64,000 bases of DNA, taken from contig JABAKD010000013.1 in NCBI GenBank assembly GCA_012845835.1, positions 9,489,128 through 9,553,127 on the forward strand, written 5' to 3'. The stretch's first letter is position 1. Each line of letters begins with the position of its first letter. The translations under genes were made by a program, and so were the position numbers. Positions 1-10,889 of the stretch are shown one piece after another. The stretch is from Undaria pinnatifida (lineage: Eukaryota > Sar > Phaeophyceae > Laminariales > Alariaceae). The notes beneath the pieces were generated by a model. It had not been told where the DNA came from. It ran no database searches and saw only the letters and a list, made by a program, of their open reading frames with translations.

Positions 1-3000
1 ACGACCCGCGGAACCCGTACCACAAGTGAGTCATGCTACGGGTATTATATATGTATACAAGGGGCTACGCCGGCGGCCTGGACGGCCGCCGGTCGCAGCG
101 CAGGATAGTAAATATTAAGAGGGTAGAAAAAAATAAGAAGTAATGCCAAGAGTTAGACGAAGTTTGTTAATTCATATATGGGAGATACTGGAAAGGGAAA
201 ATGCCGACAATTTTTTCCCGATTTCCCGTGTGCGGCGGAACAATGCGAGAAGGCAGCCTGGAAATTATGGGAGAGCATGGCGGTTCACCCCAGCTGGGTG
301 ACGCTCTGCGTTGCTACGCAGAAAGGCGCGGCCACAGCTGCTGCTGTGCATATACCATTTGTAGCTTCGTGATGCTGCTGTGCATATACCATTTGTAGCT
401 TCGTGATGCTGCAGGCTCATCATAGCTTCAGCTACTGCTGTACATCATGTACATGTATACGTGCTGCTGTAGACTACCGGGGGTTCAAAAAAATTGAGAG
501 TTCGCAGTTCTCCACTACGCCTGGGTGGCATGTGTTCTCGGGGATTACGAACTTTTCTTCCCCAGATCCTAGCACAAACCTCGCTTAGTGGCCTTTACAA
601 TGGCGACGCCGGCCAGGTAATCGACCCCCCCCCGTGTGTCGGAGGTCAGAGAACACGTACCGAAGAAATAACGCGAAGACATTAGCCCTGTGTGCAGACT
701 ACGCACCAAACGTCTCACAGGGCACGATTTTTTCGGAGATCTCGTCGTAGATCTCGACGTCGAGGCCTCGCGCGCGCGCTACGGCGCCGAGCGGGCGGAT
801 CAGCTTAGCCGGTGGTTGCAGGCGAGGCGGGGGCACGCCTCAGCGAAGAAACCGCGCGGAAAGGCGGTCAGAGGCGGGAGATATCCGCAGACGTAAGGAT
901 GTGCATATGTGATAATCGAACTAAGATATATAAATTTATATACAGTAGCAATTGGACGCGAGTCGACGAGGGGAAAAAAGGCTTAGTTATTCTTGCGACT
1001 AAAAAATGAAGGCACGTACCGTAGTGGGGAGGGGGAAGAAGAGCCTGCTCAGTGACCCCGGATCTGAGTTACATCTATTGCATGTACGAAGGGAGAAAGA
1101 GGAAGAAAGTTGCCAAGATACGGCAGCTTGCGCTGCTGGAGTTGTAACAGGGACCGCCGTGAGGGACAGCTTTCGCTGTCGCTACCACGGGAACTGAAGG
1201 ATACATACACCATGTAGCGCTGAATTGGGAATATGCAGTTGAGTTAAATTGACACACGACGTGTATAAAAATACTTGGAAGGAAGCGTGGTGAACCCGAA
1301 GTTTATGTTTCCCCGTCCGCCGGAGGATGAATAACAAAAGAAGAGAAAAAAACAGCGAAGATAATATATACAGCAGTACCATATAATAAAATAAAAAAAC
1401 ACTCCAGCTGTGAGATCGAATATCTTGTCGAAACCCATCTTTGCAAGCTGTGTGTGATACTCCGATCGCGCGTATTACGGGTTATGTGTCCTCATTAAGG
1501 ATATAGGTCGGCGACTCCCCTTGCAACTACAGTGTAGCTATCAGGGTCAACAGGGTGATGTTAGGCAGTCTGTGCGCGGAAACTATACAGTATATATAGA
1601 TATGGGACGAGCAAACGAAAAAGAAGCGGGGGACCCCCTGTTGTGCCGGTTGAATAGTGCCTGTGGCCTGTAGAGTGCCGGTCAAATCGTTTGGCACGAC
1701 TGGAACCCCCCCTTACGCTACTGCAGTATATATACCAATGTCGATTGAATAGTGCCTGTGACCTGTATAGTGCCGGTCAAATCGTTTGGCACGACTGGAA
1801 CCCCCCCCCCTTAAGCTACTGCACTATAATACACCAGTATCGATTTCATTCCCCCATTAATGCCGGTGTCGTGTATACTGCCGGTATTGTTGACAGCACT
1901 GTGGGGGGACCACCACTGCTATGTACCACTGTGGATGGAAATGGAAAGAGGATCATTGGGGTATTCGCATGCACTCAAAGTCATGCATGTCCGTCAGAGT
2001 TGTCGGTCGACGGTCTAGTTCTGTCCCGTCACGATCTCTTTAAACGATATACACTGGTTTAAGTAGGAAGCGGAGCGGTCCTTGACGGTAGTCCGCCCGT
2101 CCGTCAAAAGTCAAGAGTGCCGTCAAAGGATACCCGGCATGGCCGTAGTCTTTAGGCCGCGTTTGGCCCTCGCATCCCTAGAAAACCGGGAAGGAGAGCA
2201 TCGTCGGGGTTTTTGTCGCCGACCAGGCAGAAATTTGCTTGCACCCAGAGCGAAGCGCCGCGAGGTGTTTTGGCGAGTCGCATCCAGGACGAGCTGTGCA
2301 CTCTGCTATACCCCGTTTTGTGAGGCGGATTTGGTCACCTTTCGGTAGAGGGGCTCCTATTTAGGAGCCTACCAAAGCTGCAATGGGGGGGGGTCATTTT
2401 TTTTTTTTTTTTCTTGGCAGTGGCTCGGGGGTCACTTGCGCGAAGTGATACATCCCCCTGTTCTATTGCGGTTTTGAAAGCTTTCGTTTCTGTTTTTAAA
2501 TTTGCGGTGTGAATCCACAAGGAAATGTTCATGTATCACAGCTACGTTGCACCCAAACAATCGCTTGCAGTTATTTCTACAGTGAGGTACGGAGTTGCTC
2601 GTTCGAATGGCCCTACTCCGGTAGAGACGAAGGGGGTATTAACCCCCCCCCCCCCACCGCAGTCTTGCTTAGCCCCTCCCAAATATAGATATATAGATAT
2701 GTACAAGGGGGCTTCGCCGGCGGCCTGAACGGCCACCGGTTGTGCAGGCCGCCTGTCGCAGACTGGTGTGATGCCCAAAATATTATTAATAAGAGTAGCA
2801 GCTATGGATGTGGTGAATGATGGAGGTCAGACTTAACCCCTTTAGGGCCCCTGAATCGCTCTCTGTACTAACTTCAAGTAAATTTGTAAAAAAAAAATGG
2901 GTTTCCAGTTGTACAGGCGTTGATGTAACGCCAAGAGTTGGCAGTGCTCTCTATACTATAGTATGTGGCGAGTTCGTGTTTGGTATGAAGACCGCCAGAA

Positions 3001-6000
3001 ATTGTAGATGGCCATCTAAAAAAGTGCACACTCCGTAGTACGCGCGATCGAGGTTTCACACATACCTTGCAAATATGAGTTTCAGGAAATAAATTGCGCT
3101 CACAGGTGATGTTTTCCACGACCTCGGCTGTCTTCGATCTCTTGGCCGGAGACCGACTTAGCGGGTCCATGATAAGAACAGTTTGGTAGTTGAAATATGC
3201 GAGAGGGTGGGAGAGTACTGCTGTTGTAGTGCGCAGCCAATGTGTGCTGGCAGTGGTTGTGGCAGCTGGTGGGCGACAACACCGCAAAAAAAGCGCCGCT
3301 ATGTCCCGCAGGGCGGCCGACCCTCCCGTGGGACTGGAGGTCGGATAGCACGCACCCGAAGAGAAAAAATCGCGACAAAATACAGTTCCTGCCACGAGCG
3401 GTGTGGGTCAAAACACTGATCGCAAGGCTAAGAAAATAAACTATAGGTATATTTATTTACCCAGCCGTCAGATATTGTCCCCCTCAAAAACGAGTTTTTA
3501 AAGTTCCGTGCGCAGATAGATTAACATCACCCTGTTGACCCTGGTACAAGCTACGCTGAAGCTACCGTAGTTGCTTGGGGAGTCGCCGACCTATATCCTT
3601 AACATGGACACACTCGGTAATACGCGCGATAGGAGTAACACACACAGCTTGCATAGATGAGTTTCGACGTAAATCTTCGATCTCGCGGCTGGAGTGTATT
3701 TCGTTTTGTTTTATAGTATATGTATGTATGTATGTATGTATGTAACTGATGGGGCGGGGGCCCTCGGATGAGGAAAGGCCAAACACCTTTGCGATCCCGT
3801 TTTTTTTTCTTGTACGTGCTTTACTCCTGTAAGCAAACATGTTTTTGATCGTACAGTGTAAGACGCCTAAATGTGGGATTGTTTTTTTTAAATGTTCTAA
3901 CAACGTCAGCTGTGAGTTCGACGAATTTGGGGTCGATAGTCATCTTTCCAAGATGCGTAATGCACCGGTCGATGCTATTGTTCAGTGGATTGCGAGCGGA
4001 TTTTTTTTTTTTCTCACGATTAGTTTTTGGGGTGAGATACAGTAGGCCTCCTCATGTGAAGAAACCGAGAAAAAAACGGGGCGGGGCGAGGTAGAGAGCT
4101 TGTCATGTCAAGAGCCCGAGAAAAATCAGGTATACCCCCCCCCACCCCCCCCTCCCCGCCCCGCCCCCTGCGCGTAACATGGCTCAAGTGTGTGCGCATG
4201 CGGAGGCAGGGGGACGGTGGCACCGTTGCGGCGGTGGCGCGGTGACGAGACAGCCCGATGCGCGATTTGTTTTTGCGCTATGATGGTGTACGTATGACAT
4301 GTTTTGCGCCTGCTAAGAGGGTCGATCCTGAGGAGCGAAAACACGAAGCCACGAATGGTGGCAAGAAAACTTGACGTTTTTACCGAACCATGGCAATTTG
4401 TCGCAAATGGATAATGACTAAAAATTAAGAAGATGTGAAAACCGCGTATTTTTTCTATTTTCGTCAGATAATGCCTGTTTGGAGCTGTTACGAATCTCCA
4501 ATCATTTTTGTCTCGAATTGTAAGTTTATCCCTCGTAATCGTCACTGTTTTGCGCTCGTTAGGAATTACGAGGTACTTTATTAGTGGTAGTGTATACAAT
4601 GGGGGCTCCTAATGGTGCCGGTCGAATACTGCCACTGCTCTCTGTAGTGCCGATTGAATAGTGCCACTGCCACTGCTCTTTATAGTGCCGATTGAATAGT
4701 GCCACTGCTCTTTATAGTGCCGGTTGAATAGTGCAACTGCTCTCTATCGTGCTGATTGAATAGTGCCACTGCTCTCTAGTGCCGAATGAATAGTGCCGCT
4801 GCTCTCTGTAGTGCCTGTTGAATAGTGCCACTGCTCTCCATTGTGCCGGTGAAATCACTTTGTGCGAGTGGAATTCTCTACGGTAGTAACCCTATTTCCC
4901 AATAGTGCCGGTGCCCTGGATAGTGCCAGTGTATTGGAGTGGCATATACCGGCACTGTTGGAGACCCCCCACTGCAATCCGTTCGACATCCTGGCTGATG
5001 CCATCGCTTACGTCGTCTCTGTGCCCCCCCCCACCCTCCCTTCTCCCTCTCCCCCTCCCTTTTCCCGGCTGTCCTTAGGTCGTATTCCGTGAGCTACCTG
5101 GGAAACGTGGTAGGCGGTGACATCGTCCGATACATCAACTTGCCCATCGAAGAACTCAAGGCAAGAGCGCAGTCTGTCTGTGGTACGTTGCCAACTTCGC
5201 GGGGATTTGTTCTTATTTCATTGAGAGAGGGACGGCAAAGCTTGTTTTCTCTCGGAAAAAAAAAATAGTTTTCCATCCTGCTCGGCTGAAATTCGAATGT
5301 GCACCTTACCTGTTTTCGGTACTAAAGTATGTGTACTGTACTCGTGGTTGCACCGGCGAAACTGGTAGCGTTTTCGTTTCGGGAAATCCGGAAAAATAAC
5401 CCCTCGGCTAATTGGCTTTACGTCGGCGGCCGCTGTGTTTTGCTTGTTTCATAGAAAGAGGAAGCCGCTGCACACAAGGACCGAGGAATTCGCTCTATTA
5501 CCAACGTGTGCAATCCTACGACACCCCCCCTCCCCCACTCCCGATCATCACCACCACCGTCACATTTCACTATTTTTATTGCGCGAGCGTCATCAATGGT
5601 TAAGTATTTTCCTTGGCTTGCTTTCTGGACGCTCTTCGCGGAGTACGCAGCCCATTGAGGGTAAATGTTGACGCGTCCCCTATAATTGGCCGCCGTACCT
5701 GGGCGTAGGTCTCCGTTTACACGTATTAGAAGATATCTTGCCGGTTTTGCGCCTGTCGTGGCGTATTCTTCCTCTCATGAGCTGGTCTGCTGTGGTTTCT
5801 GCTCCTTTCCGGATCAGAAAAGTGTAGGATAGGCCCGGGTGCAACTGCAATGGTTTGGACCGTTTCAAGAAATTTCGCCTTTTCCAACTCTCGAAGGTTT
5901 TCTAGCCTAACTCCAAGTGGTTTATACCCATGTCGGGAGTGCGGTGCTAAAACGGTTAAAAGGGTTAATTAGCTTCCCTTTTGGAAGGAGCCGGTGTGAG

Positions 6001-9000
6001 GGTAATGATGGCAATTACACAGTAGTAATGCTCAACCCAAACCCTAACCCCAACTCTACGTTCTCCTTACCCAACAAGAAGCATGACACTCAAAAATACG
6101 GAACATAAAAGCCCCCCACACACACCAAATATGTCGGTAGACGGCACTCTCGACGTTTGACGGCCTACCGTCAAGGACTGCTTCATACTACAATCAGTAT
6201 ATTACGTCTAACGAGGACTTGACGGTACAAAACTAGACCGTCCCCACACCTTTGCCACACACCCTACCCCGTTGCGTGCTCCGTCCCGGCATTGTAGGCA
6301 TGCGAGGGTCTATGATCCCACGGACTATTATGGCCATGCATGACACGATGATTACCCCCCCCCCTCCCCCCCCCCCCTCCTCCCCGCTGTGTTCCCGCCT
6401 CTTTTTTGTTTCTCCAGCGGTACGCCGCGGCAACTCTTGACGCAGGACGGCCGTGCTGGATGGGCGTGGACGTGTTCAAGAGCTTCCACACGGAGCTCGG
6501 CATTCTCGACACCGGCATGTACGACCATGACCTGGTCTACGGGGTAAGCCCAGGTGCGTTTGGGGACAAAACGACAAGAGATGGGGTCCCTTTTTTCGCC
6601 GTGGGTGGGTGGTGTATGCGAAGAAAAATCAACGCCGTCGTTTACCGACCAAAGGCACCCCGGTGACCTGATTACTATTGAGTTCGCCCACGTGCGCTTG
6701 GGCTTGGGCGATGAAAAGGTGTCTTTTCATGCTTTGGTTTCAAGTATACCATCAAAAGACACCTCAGCTACGAGATCGAGACCTTCGAAGCTCATCTTTT
6801 CATTCAAGCTGTATGTGTGATGTTTCAAATGCGCGTGCTTTAGGGTTGTTTCTGTCCTCATGAGGGATATCATACACGTCGGTGGCTCTTAGCAGGGTTG
6901 GCTTTGTGTTCGCGACGAAATTCACGCTTTCGTTTAGCGTCACAGCCGTATGACCTCTAGACTACGGGGTTAGCCCAGGTACGTGTGAGCCTTGAGCGAC
7001 AGAAGGGTGTCTTTTTATTTTGCGGTTGGTATTCTGAAACCAGAAAAGAGGGGACGCCAGCGGGGCGGGCCCCCCCTTTTCGGGAAGGCCTCCTTTGTAG
7101 TACTGACAGAGCGAGAGAGAGCCGCACTTGCCGGTCGACATCGCAACTCTTACGCAGACCGCCTTACGCAGACCGCCTTGTTGGGGGACCCCTACTCTAC
7201 CGCTATCGTGGTACGCGTGTCCCATGGCCAAAATGTTGTGGTTACTGCTGGTTGCGGTTACGGTTGCGATCGCGCCTTCTTTCTTGTTGTCGCGTGGCGA
7301 GCAGGCATGACCAAGGAGGAGCGCCTTAGGAGCGGGGAGAGCCTGATGAGCCACGCTATGGTTTTCACTGGGTACGACAAGCGGGATGGCGAGGAGTGCC
7401 CCAACAAGTGGCGCGTCGAAAACAGGTGCAGACGAAGGGCTGCAAGCATACGGAGTATAGGGGGTGCACCACGTAAAACCTTAACGCCTTTACTTTTGGA
7501 AACCCGTTTTTGGGACATAGTACTTGGAATGAGTAGGGAGGGGTTTTAGGGCTCTAAAGGGGTTAAGAGCATATATGATAGTGCAGCGCCAATGGTACGG
7601 TACCGTGTGATAGTATATTACACCCTTGCGGCAGCCGAGGCAGGTTGCGATGTAGGGGTGTTCGTGCTTTTTGTGAAGCCCCTTCCTTACCTAGGCAGAT
7701 CTATGCCTCAAATCACCCAACACCTGGCTTTTGATAAATATTTGAGGCTACGGTAGGGGGCGATGCCCTCATTTCATTGCTGGCTTTTTAACGCACAAGT
7801 GACCCTGTACCTCACGGACGAAAACGACTCGCAGGCGATTTTTTTTTTTGGCGCATCGTAGCTAGCCATTCTATTGCGGATGCATGCCGCAGAAACGCAG
7901 CAGCACGAACGCTTAAGACCGCAAAGGGACAGGGGGGGTGGGGGTCACTCGCGCGACCAAAAACAACATAACCTCCCTACCGCAGCCTTGGTCTTGAATT
8001 TGCTACAACTTCGGAGACTCCCTCACGTGAGCAGATGTATACCTCTCTCCAGCCCTGATTGCTGGGAAACCATCTTGAAGCTGCACAGACGTTTTCCAAG
8101 GCTCCTTCCTCTGTTGAGGAGGTTTATTTCTCACACAAAACGCCAGCCTGATGATAATGATATTATTCGTCGCGATGAAGAATGCTGTGCCCTTGGTGTA
8201 ATAGCGAAGCATGATGGTACCCTTTACCTGATGAACCATCCCATGGCCTACGGTAGGTTTTTAACGAGGCACGATGTAGAAACGCCATAGGGGTTTCCAA
8301 CAATGTTGGGTCGTATAGTCATTAGTTCGTTAGTGCTGATTAGTATCATCATACCGGCAGATGGAAATACTGGAGGTTGACCCAAGAGTGTCCCTTATCG
8401 GAGAAGGCGTGTGCAGCGGGCATGCTTTCCCTCGAGGGCAGCCGTGTTTATTTTAGAAGCAGTGTATCACAACCGTTTTACCTGGTTTACTCCCGGACAA
8501 AGTGGTACCTGGTAGGATTTTTTGCGTGGAAGAGATGCTTCAGAAAATAAGTGTGTATACAAATTTCCTCATCTGTTTTTCATACCAGAGAGGGAGAGCT
8601 GAAGAGTACACTCTAGCAGCGGTTGCTGCTGTAGCTACGTGAGATCGTGTCGTTGGTCGTGAACAGTAACAAATGGGAGTGCGTGAAGAGCTAAAACATT
8701 ACCACAGGGTCCCTGCCGTCCGCATGAGGAGGATTCGCGCGTAGGCGTTTCGTGCGCAGAGTACTGCATCGTCCCCCGCCCCACACCCACCTACTCATCC
8801 ACCCACCCGCCCGCCCGCCCGCCCGCCCACCCTTCGATCCACGCACCCGCTCACCCAACCCCGTTTGTTTTTTGTATTTGTGTTCCAGCTGGGGCGAAGC
8901 GACCGGGAACAAGGGCTACTACCTCATGACAAACGCCTGGTTCGAGGAGTACCTTTTCCAGGTAAGAGCTAAAAACAGAGCCCCGCAAGGTTGTAATATG

Positions 9001-10849
9001 CCATTGCACGGTATTGTACGCATGGTGCTGCACTTTTTTGGCTGTCTTCGGGTTTTCGACATTGGCCCGCGTTCAACTCCGATCGAAAGCATTTCACGCA
9101 ACTGGCAGATCGCGATCTAGATCACTGTAGAGATGTTTTATATTTCCCTTTATGATATATTGGGCGAGAGCGGTATCTTACAGACTCACGTGCGCAAGAA
9201 GCGCACCACACAGATTCCACCCGGCCAAAATGATCTAGATCGTGCAGATGAGTTGTTTAACGGCAGCCCCAGAGTCGTTCTGCGCCAGCCCCCCCAATTT
9301 TTCTTTAACAAATTGGCTGGTTTCAAAACCAGTTCCCGGCCGTATCTCCTGAAATACCGTGTTCCTCGACACCCCGACGTCATCGATCGATAGGTCTTTG
9401 CACACAAGAAAATACATGGATACCTTGTTTTCAATTGTGTCCTTGTGTCGAGCAGCCATGAAACGTTCGTTAAAGAAAACCGCTGGTTCTGGGGGGGGGG
9501 CTATCGTAGAATCAGTCCCCATCAGCTTTTCTTCAACGAAATCGGCGGTTTTGAACTCCCGGAGGTATCTCCTGTAATACGGTGCCCCTTGCCACCCCGA
9601 CGTCATCGTTCGCAACTGTAGTAGTCCTTTGCAAACAAGAAGATACATGAAAGGTGTGTTTTTCATAGTGTCGTTCCTCGTGTCGAGCGGCCATGAAATG
9701 TTCGTTAAATAAAATAGCTGTGTTTGTTCGGAGGGGGTATTTTATAATCAGTCAGATGTTCAGATGTATACTGACGCGTGCTACGATAGAGGTATTAGTG
9801 TTTACCACATTTTGGCTAAAACGTTTTCGGAACGACGGGACTCCTTAACCCAAAATTGTCGGAAAATGTCGTTATTTTTCGTTTTTTTACTTTCGCTAGG
9901 CCATGAGATTGTTTATTCATCCGGTAGCAGTTTTAGTTTCCCCCCCTCAAATCAGTTTTTGGGAGAGGTCTAAAGCTCGTCAGGTGAGGGGGACCTCAGA
10001 AAAACAATAGAAGGTGCACCTCCACCAGAGTATCTGCCTTCGTACTCTTAAAATGTATGAGGGACGATCTGGCCAGAATTATCTTGTTCATGAAGTGAGG
10101 ATTTTGATGTGCCCGATGTGCGAACAATATTTGGTCGCTCGGTGCGTGTGGCTCTCAAACGATGGTGTCGATGAGGGTGTGCAACGTCCCCCCAGTTTTT
10201 TCCTTTGTGGTTGGTTGGTTGCATTTGTTTGAGAGGGGGAGGGGCGTTCTTACCCGCGTTTTTTGTGGGGGGGGAGGGTTGTATTGTGTTGGGGAGGCGC
10301 TCGTTTGAAGCAGGACTCCCGGCGACGGTCTTTTGGTGAAGTCGACCGTGGTTCAACTGATGCGGGGCTGAGTTAACACCTTGGCAACTGCGTACTCACG
10401 GTCAGGAGGCGTAGGACTTGATGTCAGGACTGGATCATTTTGGCCGTAAGAAAACGGTACAACAATATGAGACCACGAACGGAGTTATAATCCGTTTTTG
10501 TTTTCAGGGTGATCGTACAGCGTGCGATTGTCTGTGCTTCGTGATCTAAAATGCCATGCGACCCTAGCCGTTATCATCAGCGCTGTTACCATGCCCTCAA
10601 GTTTGTGCCGACCGTTATTTCAGCCTTTCCCAATTCGCTGGTCCCGGTATGTTGTCCAACGAACCGCAGGTGGTGGTTGACAAGAGCATCTTGGATAAGC
10701 GACTGCTTCCGCTGCTTACCGACACGCCTGTCATGCTGCCAGCGTGGGATCCCATGGGCAGCCTTGCCGCCGTGGGGAAGGAGCTGGGGGGTGGGGTGCG
10801 GGCACAGGGAGCCAACGCGACCGATGCGCTCGCACGATGCCGGATATGA
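1..10849 (+). CDS. BLMH: Bleomycin hydrolase (peptidase C1B), 3' half, six exons
   Basis: Cytosolic papain-fold cysteine aminopeptidase; in yeast and mammals it is a barrel-shaped hexamer that trims peptides, hydrolyses homocysteine thiolactone and inactivates bleomycin. Exons read: 1-25, 5079-5160, 6418-6553, 7305-7425, 8889-8961 and 10670-10849 (stop TGA at the end). Joined phases agree throughout and give 204 residues. Family landmarks in order: NDPRNPYHK, YLGNVVGGD, GRPCWMGVDVFKSFHTELG, YDHDLVYG, GESLMSHAMVFTGY with the catalytic His, KWRVEN/SWG with the catalytic Asn across the exon 4/5 junction, NKGYYLMTNAWFEEYLF, and LPAWDPMGSLA at the C-terminus. The catalytic Cys and N-terminal half lie upstream of the window. 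Intron 2 uses a GC donor. The conserved C-terminal LPAWDPMG..LA is followed by about 22 further residues, whereas known family members stop almost at once; this is odd because that tail normally sits in the active-site cleft. Identity is very secure, exact boundaries fairly secure. Confidence 0.93.
54..941. repeat. Segmental repeat, copy 1 (partner at 15377-16662)
   Basis: Nearly identical to 15377-16662, starting TATACAAGGGGCTACGCC and ending near AAATTTATAT. This copy is compact and lacks the A-tailed insertion and the internal expansion of the partner. Around 343-410 a 34 bp unit (CTGCTGTGCATATACCATTT...) is repeated twice. A short reading frame at 690-896 is conserved in the partner, but so is the DNA, so coding is not demonstrated. 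Probably a transposable-element remnant. Confidence 0.85.
1213..1345 (+). mobile_element. SINE-like element, old diverged copy
   Basis: It resembles the young copies at 15718-15847 and 55714-55849: AGTTGAGTTAAATTGACACA, then TGGTGAACC, then CCCGTCCGCCGGAGGAT and an A-rich end. No clean target-site duplication can be seen, consistent with age. Confidence 0.6.
1396..1592 (+). mobile_element. Miniature inverted-repeat element, family B
   Basis: Starts CTCCAGCTGTGAGATCGA and carries the core CTCCGATCGCGCGTATTACG and AGGTCGGCGACTCCCCTTGC. Other copies: 18836-19061 and 31682-31900 (same strand), 3470-3692 and a fragment at 3035-3140 (opposite strand). This copy seems shortened at its 3' end. Confidence 0.75.
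1640..1860. repeat. Tandem repeat with TTGAATAGTGCC core, about 105 bp unit
   Basis: Two tandem units each read (T/G)TTGAATAGTGCCTGTG, then TAGTGCCGGTCAAATCG, TTTGGCACGACTGGAACC, a C run, and a TACTGCA(G/C)TATA end. The same TAGTGCC core builds the array at 4615-4860. Confidence 0.75.
2140..2350 (+). repeat. Interspersed repeat family F, copy
   Basis: Shares the order GGCCGTAGTC, CCCTCGCATCCC, GTCGCCGACCA.GCAG, GCGAAGCGCCG.GAG and TTGGCGAGTCGCA with 29030-29190, 55915-56085, a shorter copy at 55135-55245, and inverted copies at 6245-6395 and 34340-34480. Better copies are preceded by a G run (C run when inverted). Coding nature unknown. Confidence 0.75.
2693..2790. repeat. Fragment of the segmental repeat's 5' end
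   Basis: GTACAAGGGGGCTTCGCCGG and the following GC-rich palindromic stretch match the first 60 bases of the units at 54 and 15377, then diverge; ATATTATTAATAAGAG parallels ATAGTAAATATTAAGAG there. Confidence 0.65.
2833..2930 (+). mobile_element. TTAA-ended miniature element, degenerate copy
   Basis: Begins TTAACCCCTTTAGGGCCCC and ends near CCAGTTGTACAGGCGTTGA. It belongs to the family of about 90 bp whose best copies are 7481-7566, 12390-12477, 12739-12833 and 36327-36415. Confidence 0.7.
3470..3692 (-). mobile_element. Miniature inverted-repeat element, family B, inverted full copy
   Basis: In minus orientation it runs from CTCCAGCCGCGAGATCGAAG to the ACAATATCTGACGGCTGG end, so both terminal inverted repeats are present. 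A more diverged fragment in the same orientation lies at 3035-3140. Confidence 0.75.
3715..3742. repeat. (TATG)n microsatellite
   Basis: Six to seven TATG units. Confidence 0.9.
4615..4860. repeat. Tandem array of about 36-45 bp TAGTGCC repeats
   Basis: Six to seven units of the form TAGTGCCGATTGAATAGTGC followed by CACTGCTCTCTA, with small length differences. It shares its core with 1640-1860. Confidence 0.85.
5155..5170 (+). other. GC-AG 5' splice site of BLMH intron 2
   Basis: The exon ends ...GAACTCAAG and the intron begins GCAAGA at 5161. This donor is phase 0 and joins perfectly to the only plausible acceptor, CTCCAG at 6412-6417, which is also phase 0 and gives ELK/RYAAATLDAGRPCW, aligning without gap to the family. 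The nearby GT candidates (5170 and 5178 onward) add residues; the better-looking one, GTACGT, is in the wrong phase. Confidence 0.75.
6245..6395 (-). repeat. Family F repeat, inverted, in BLMH intron 2
   Basis: The inverted family signature GTGCTCCGTCCCGGCATTGT and GCATGCGAGGGTCTA is followed by GGCCATGCATGACACGATGA and a long C/T run at 6355-6393. That run lies just before the CTCCAG acceptor at 6412-6417 and can act as its polypyrimidine tract. The rest of intron 2 (5161-6244) shows only a C-rich patch near 5524-5540 and a telomere-like AACCCTAACCCC at about 6037. Confidence 0.7.
7481..7566 (-). mobile_element. TTAA-ended miniature element, intact, in BLMH intron 4
   Basis: It is bounded by TTAACGCCTTTAC at one end and CTCTAAAGGGGTTAA at the other, an imperfect terminal inverted repeat with TTAA outermost. 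Internal CCCGTTTTTGGGACA and GGAGGGGTTTTAGGGC match the other copies in inverse orientation. Confidence 0.8.
7567..8888 (+). other. Rest of BLMH intron 4, nothing recognised
   Basis: No conserved exon. The final stretch 8763-8860 is a (CCCA/CCGC)-type C-rich tract placed just upstream of the TTCCAG acceptor at 8883-8888. Confidence 0.6.
9285..9720. repeat. Tandem pair of about 210 bp repeats (family E) in BLMH intron 5
   Basis: Units at about 9291-9484 and 9504-9717 share CACCCCGACGTCATCG, GTCCTTTGCAAACAAGAAGA-like sequence, TGTGTCGAGC.GCCATGAAA and GTTCGTTAAA. An inverted third copy is at 39795-40030. Units begin after a C run and end before a G run. Confidence 0.75.
9775..10032 (+). mobile_element. 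Miniature inverted-repeat element, family A, in BLMH intron 5
   Basis: The left end GCGTGCTACGATAGAGGT and right end AAGGTGCACCTCCACCAGAG are inverted relatives. The internal CTCCTTAACCCAAAATTGTC marker is shared with copies at 38205-38450, 40386-40634, 41324-41574 and 42944-43203. The rest of intron 5 (10033-10669) shows nothing. Confidence 0.75.
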
Positions 10850-10889
10850 TTAATCGTTTCTTGAGTTACCACACGCGGTGTAGGAAACC

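Larger units (their letters stand above)
26..5078 (+). other. BLMH intron 1, 5.05 kb, repeat-filled
   Basis: The donor is GTGAGT at 26 and the acceptor is CCTTAG at 5073-5078, after a C/T-rich tract at about 5022-5068. No conserved coding exon was found inside. It holds copies of most repeat families of the window, listed separately. Between them, 1890-2080, 2350-2690, 2930-3035, 3140-3470 and 3745-4610 hold only simple runs (poly-T at about 2398-2412, poly-C at about 2643-2655 and 4136-4165) and nothing recognised. Confidence 0.7.

Noticed and set aside
6035-6052. Interstitial telomere-like AACCCTAACCCC, also near 18624 and 54158
   Set aside because: Only one or two units each; not enough to infer a fused telomere.
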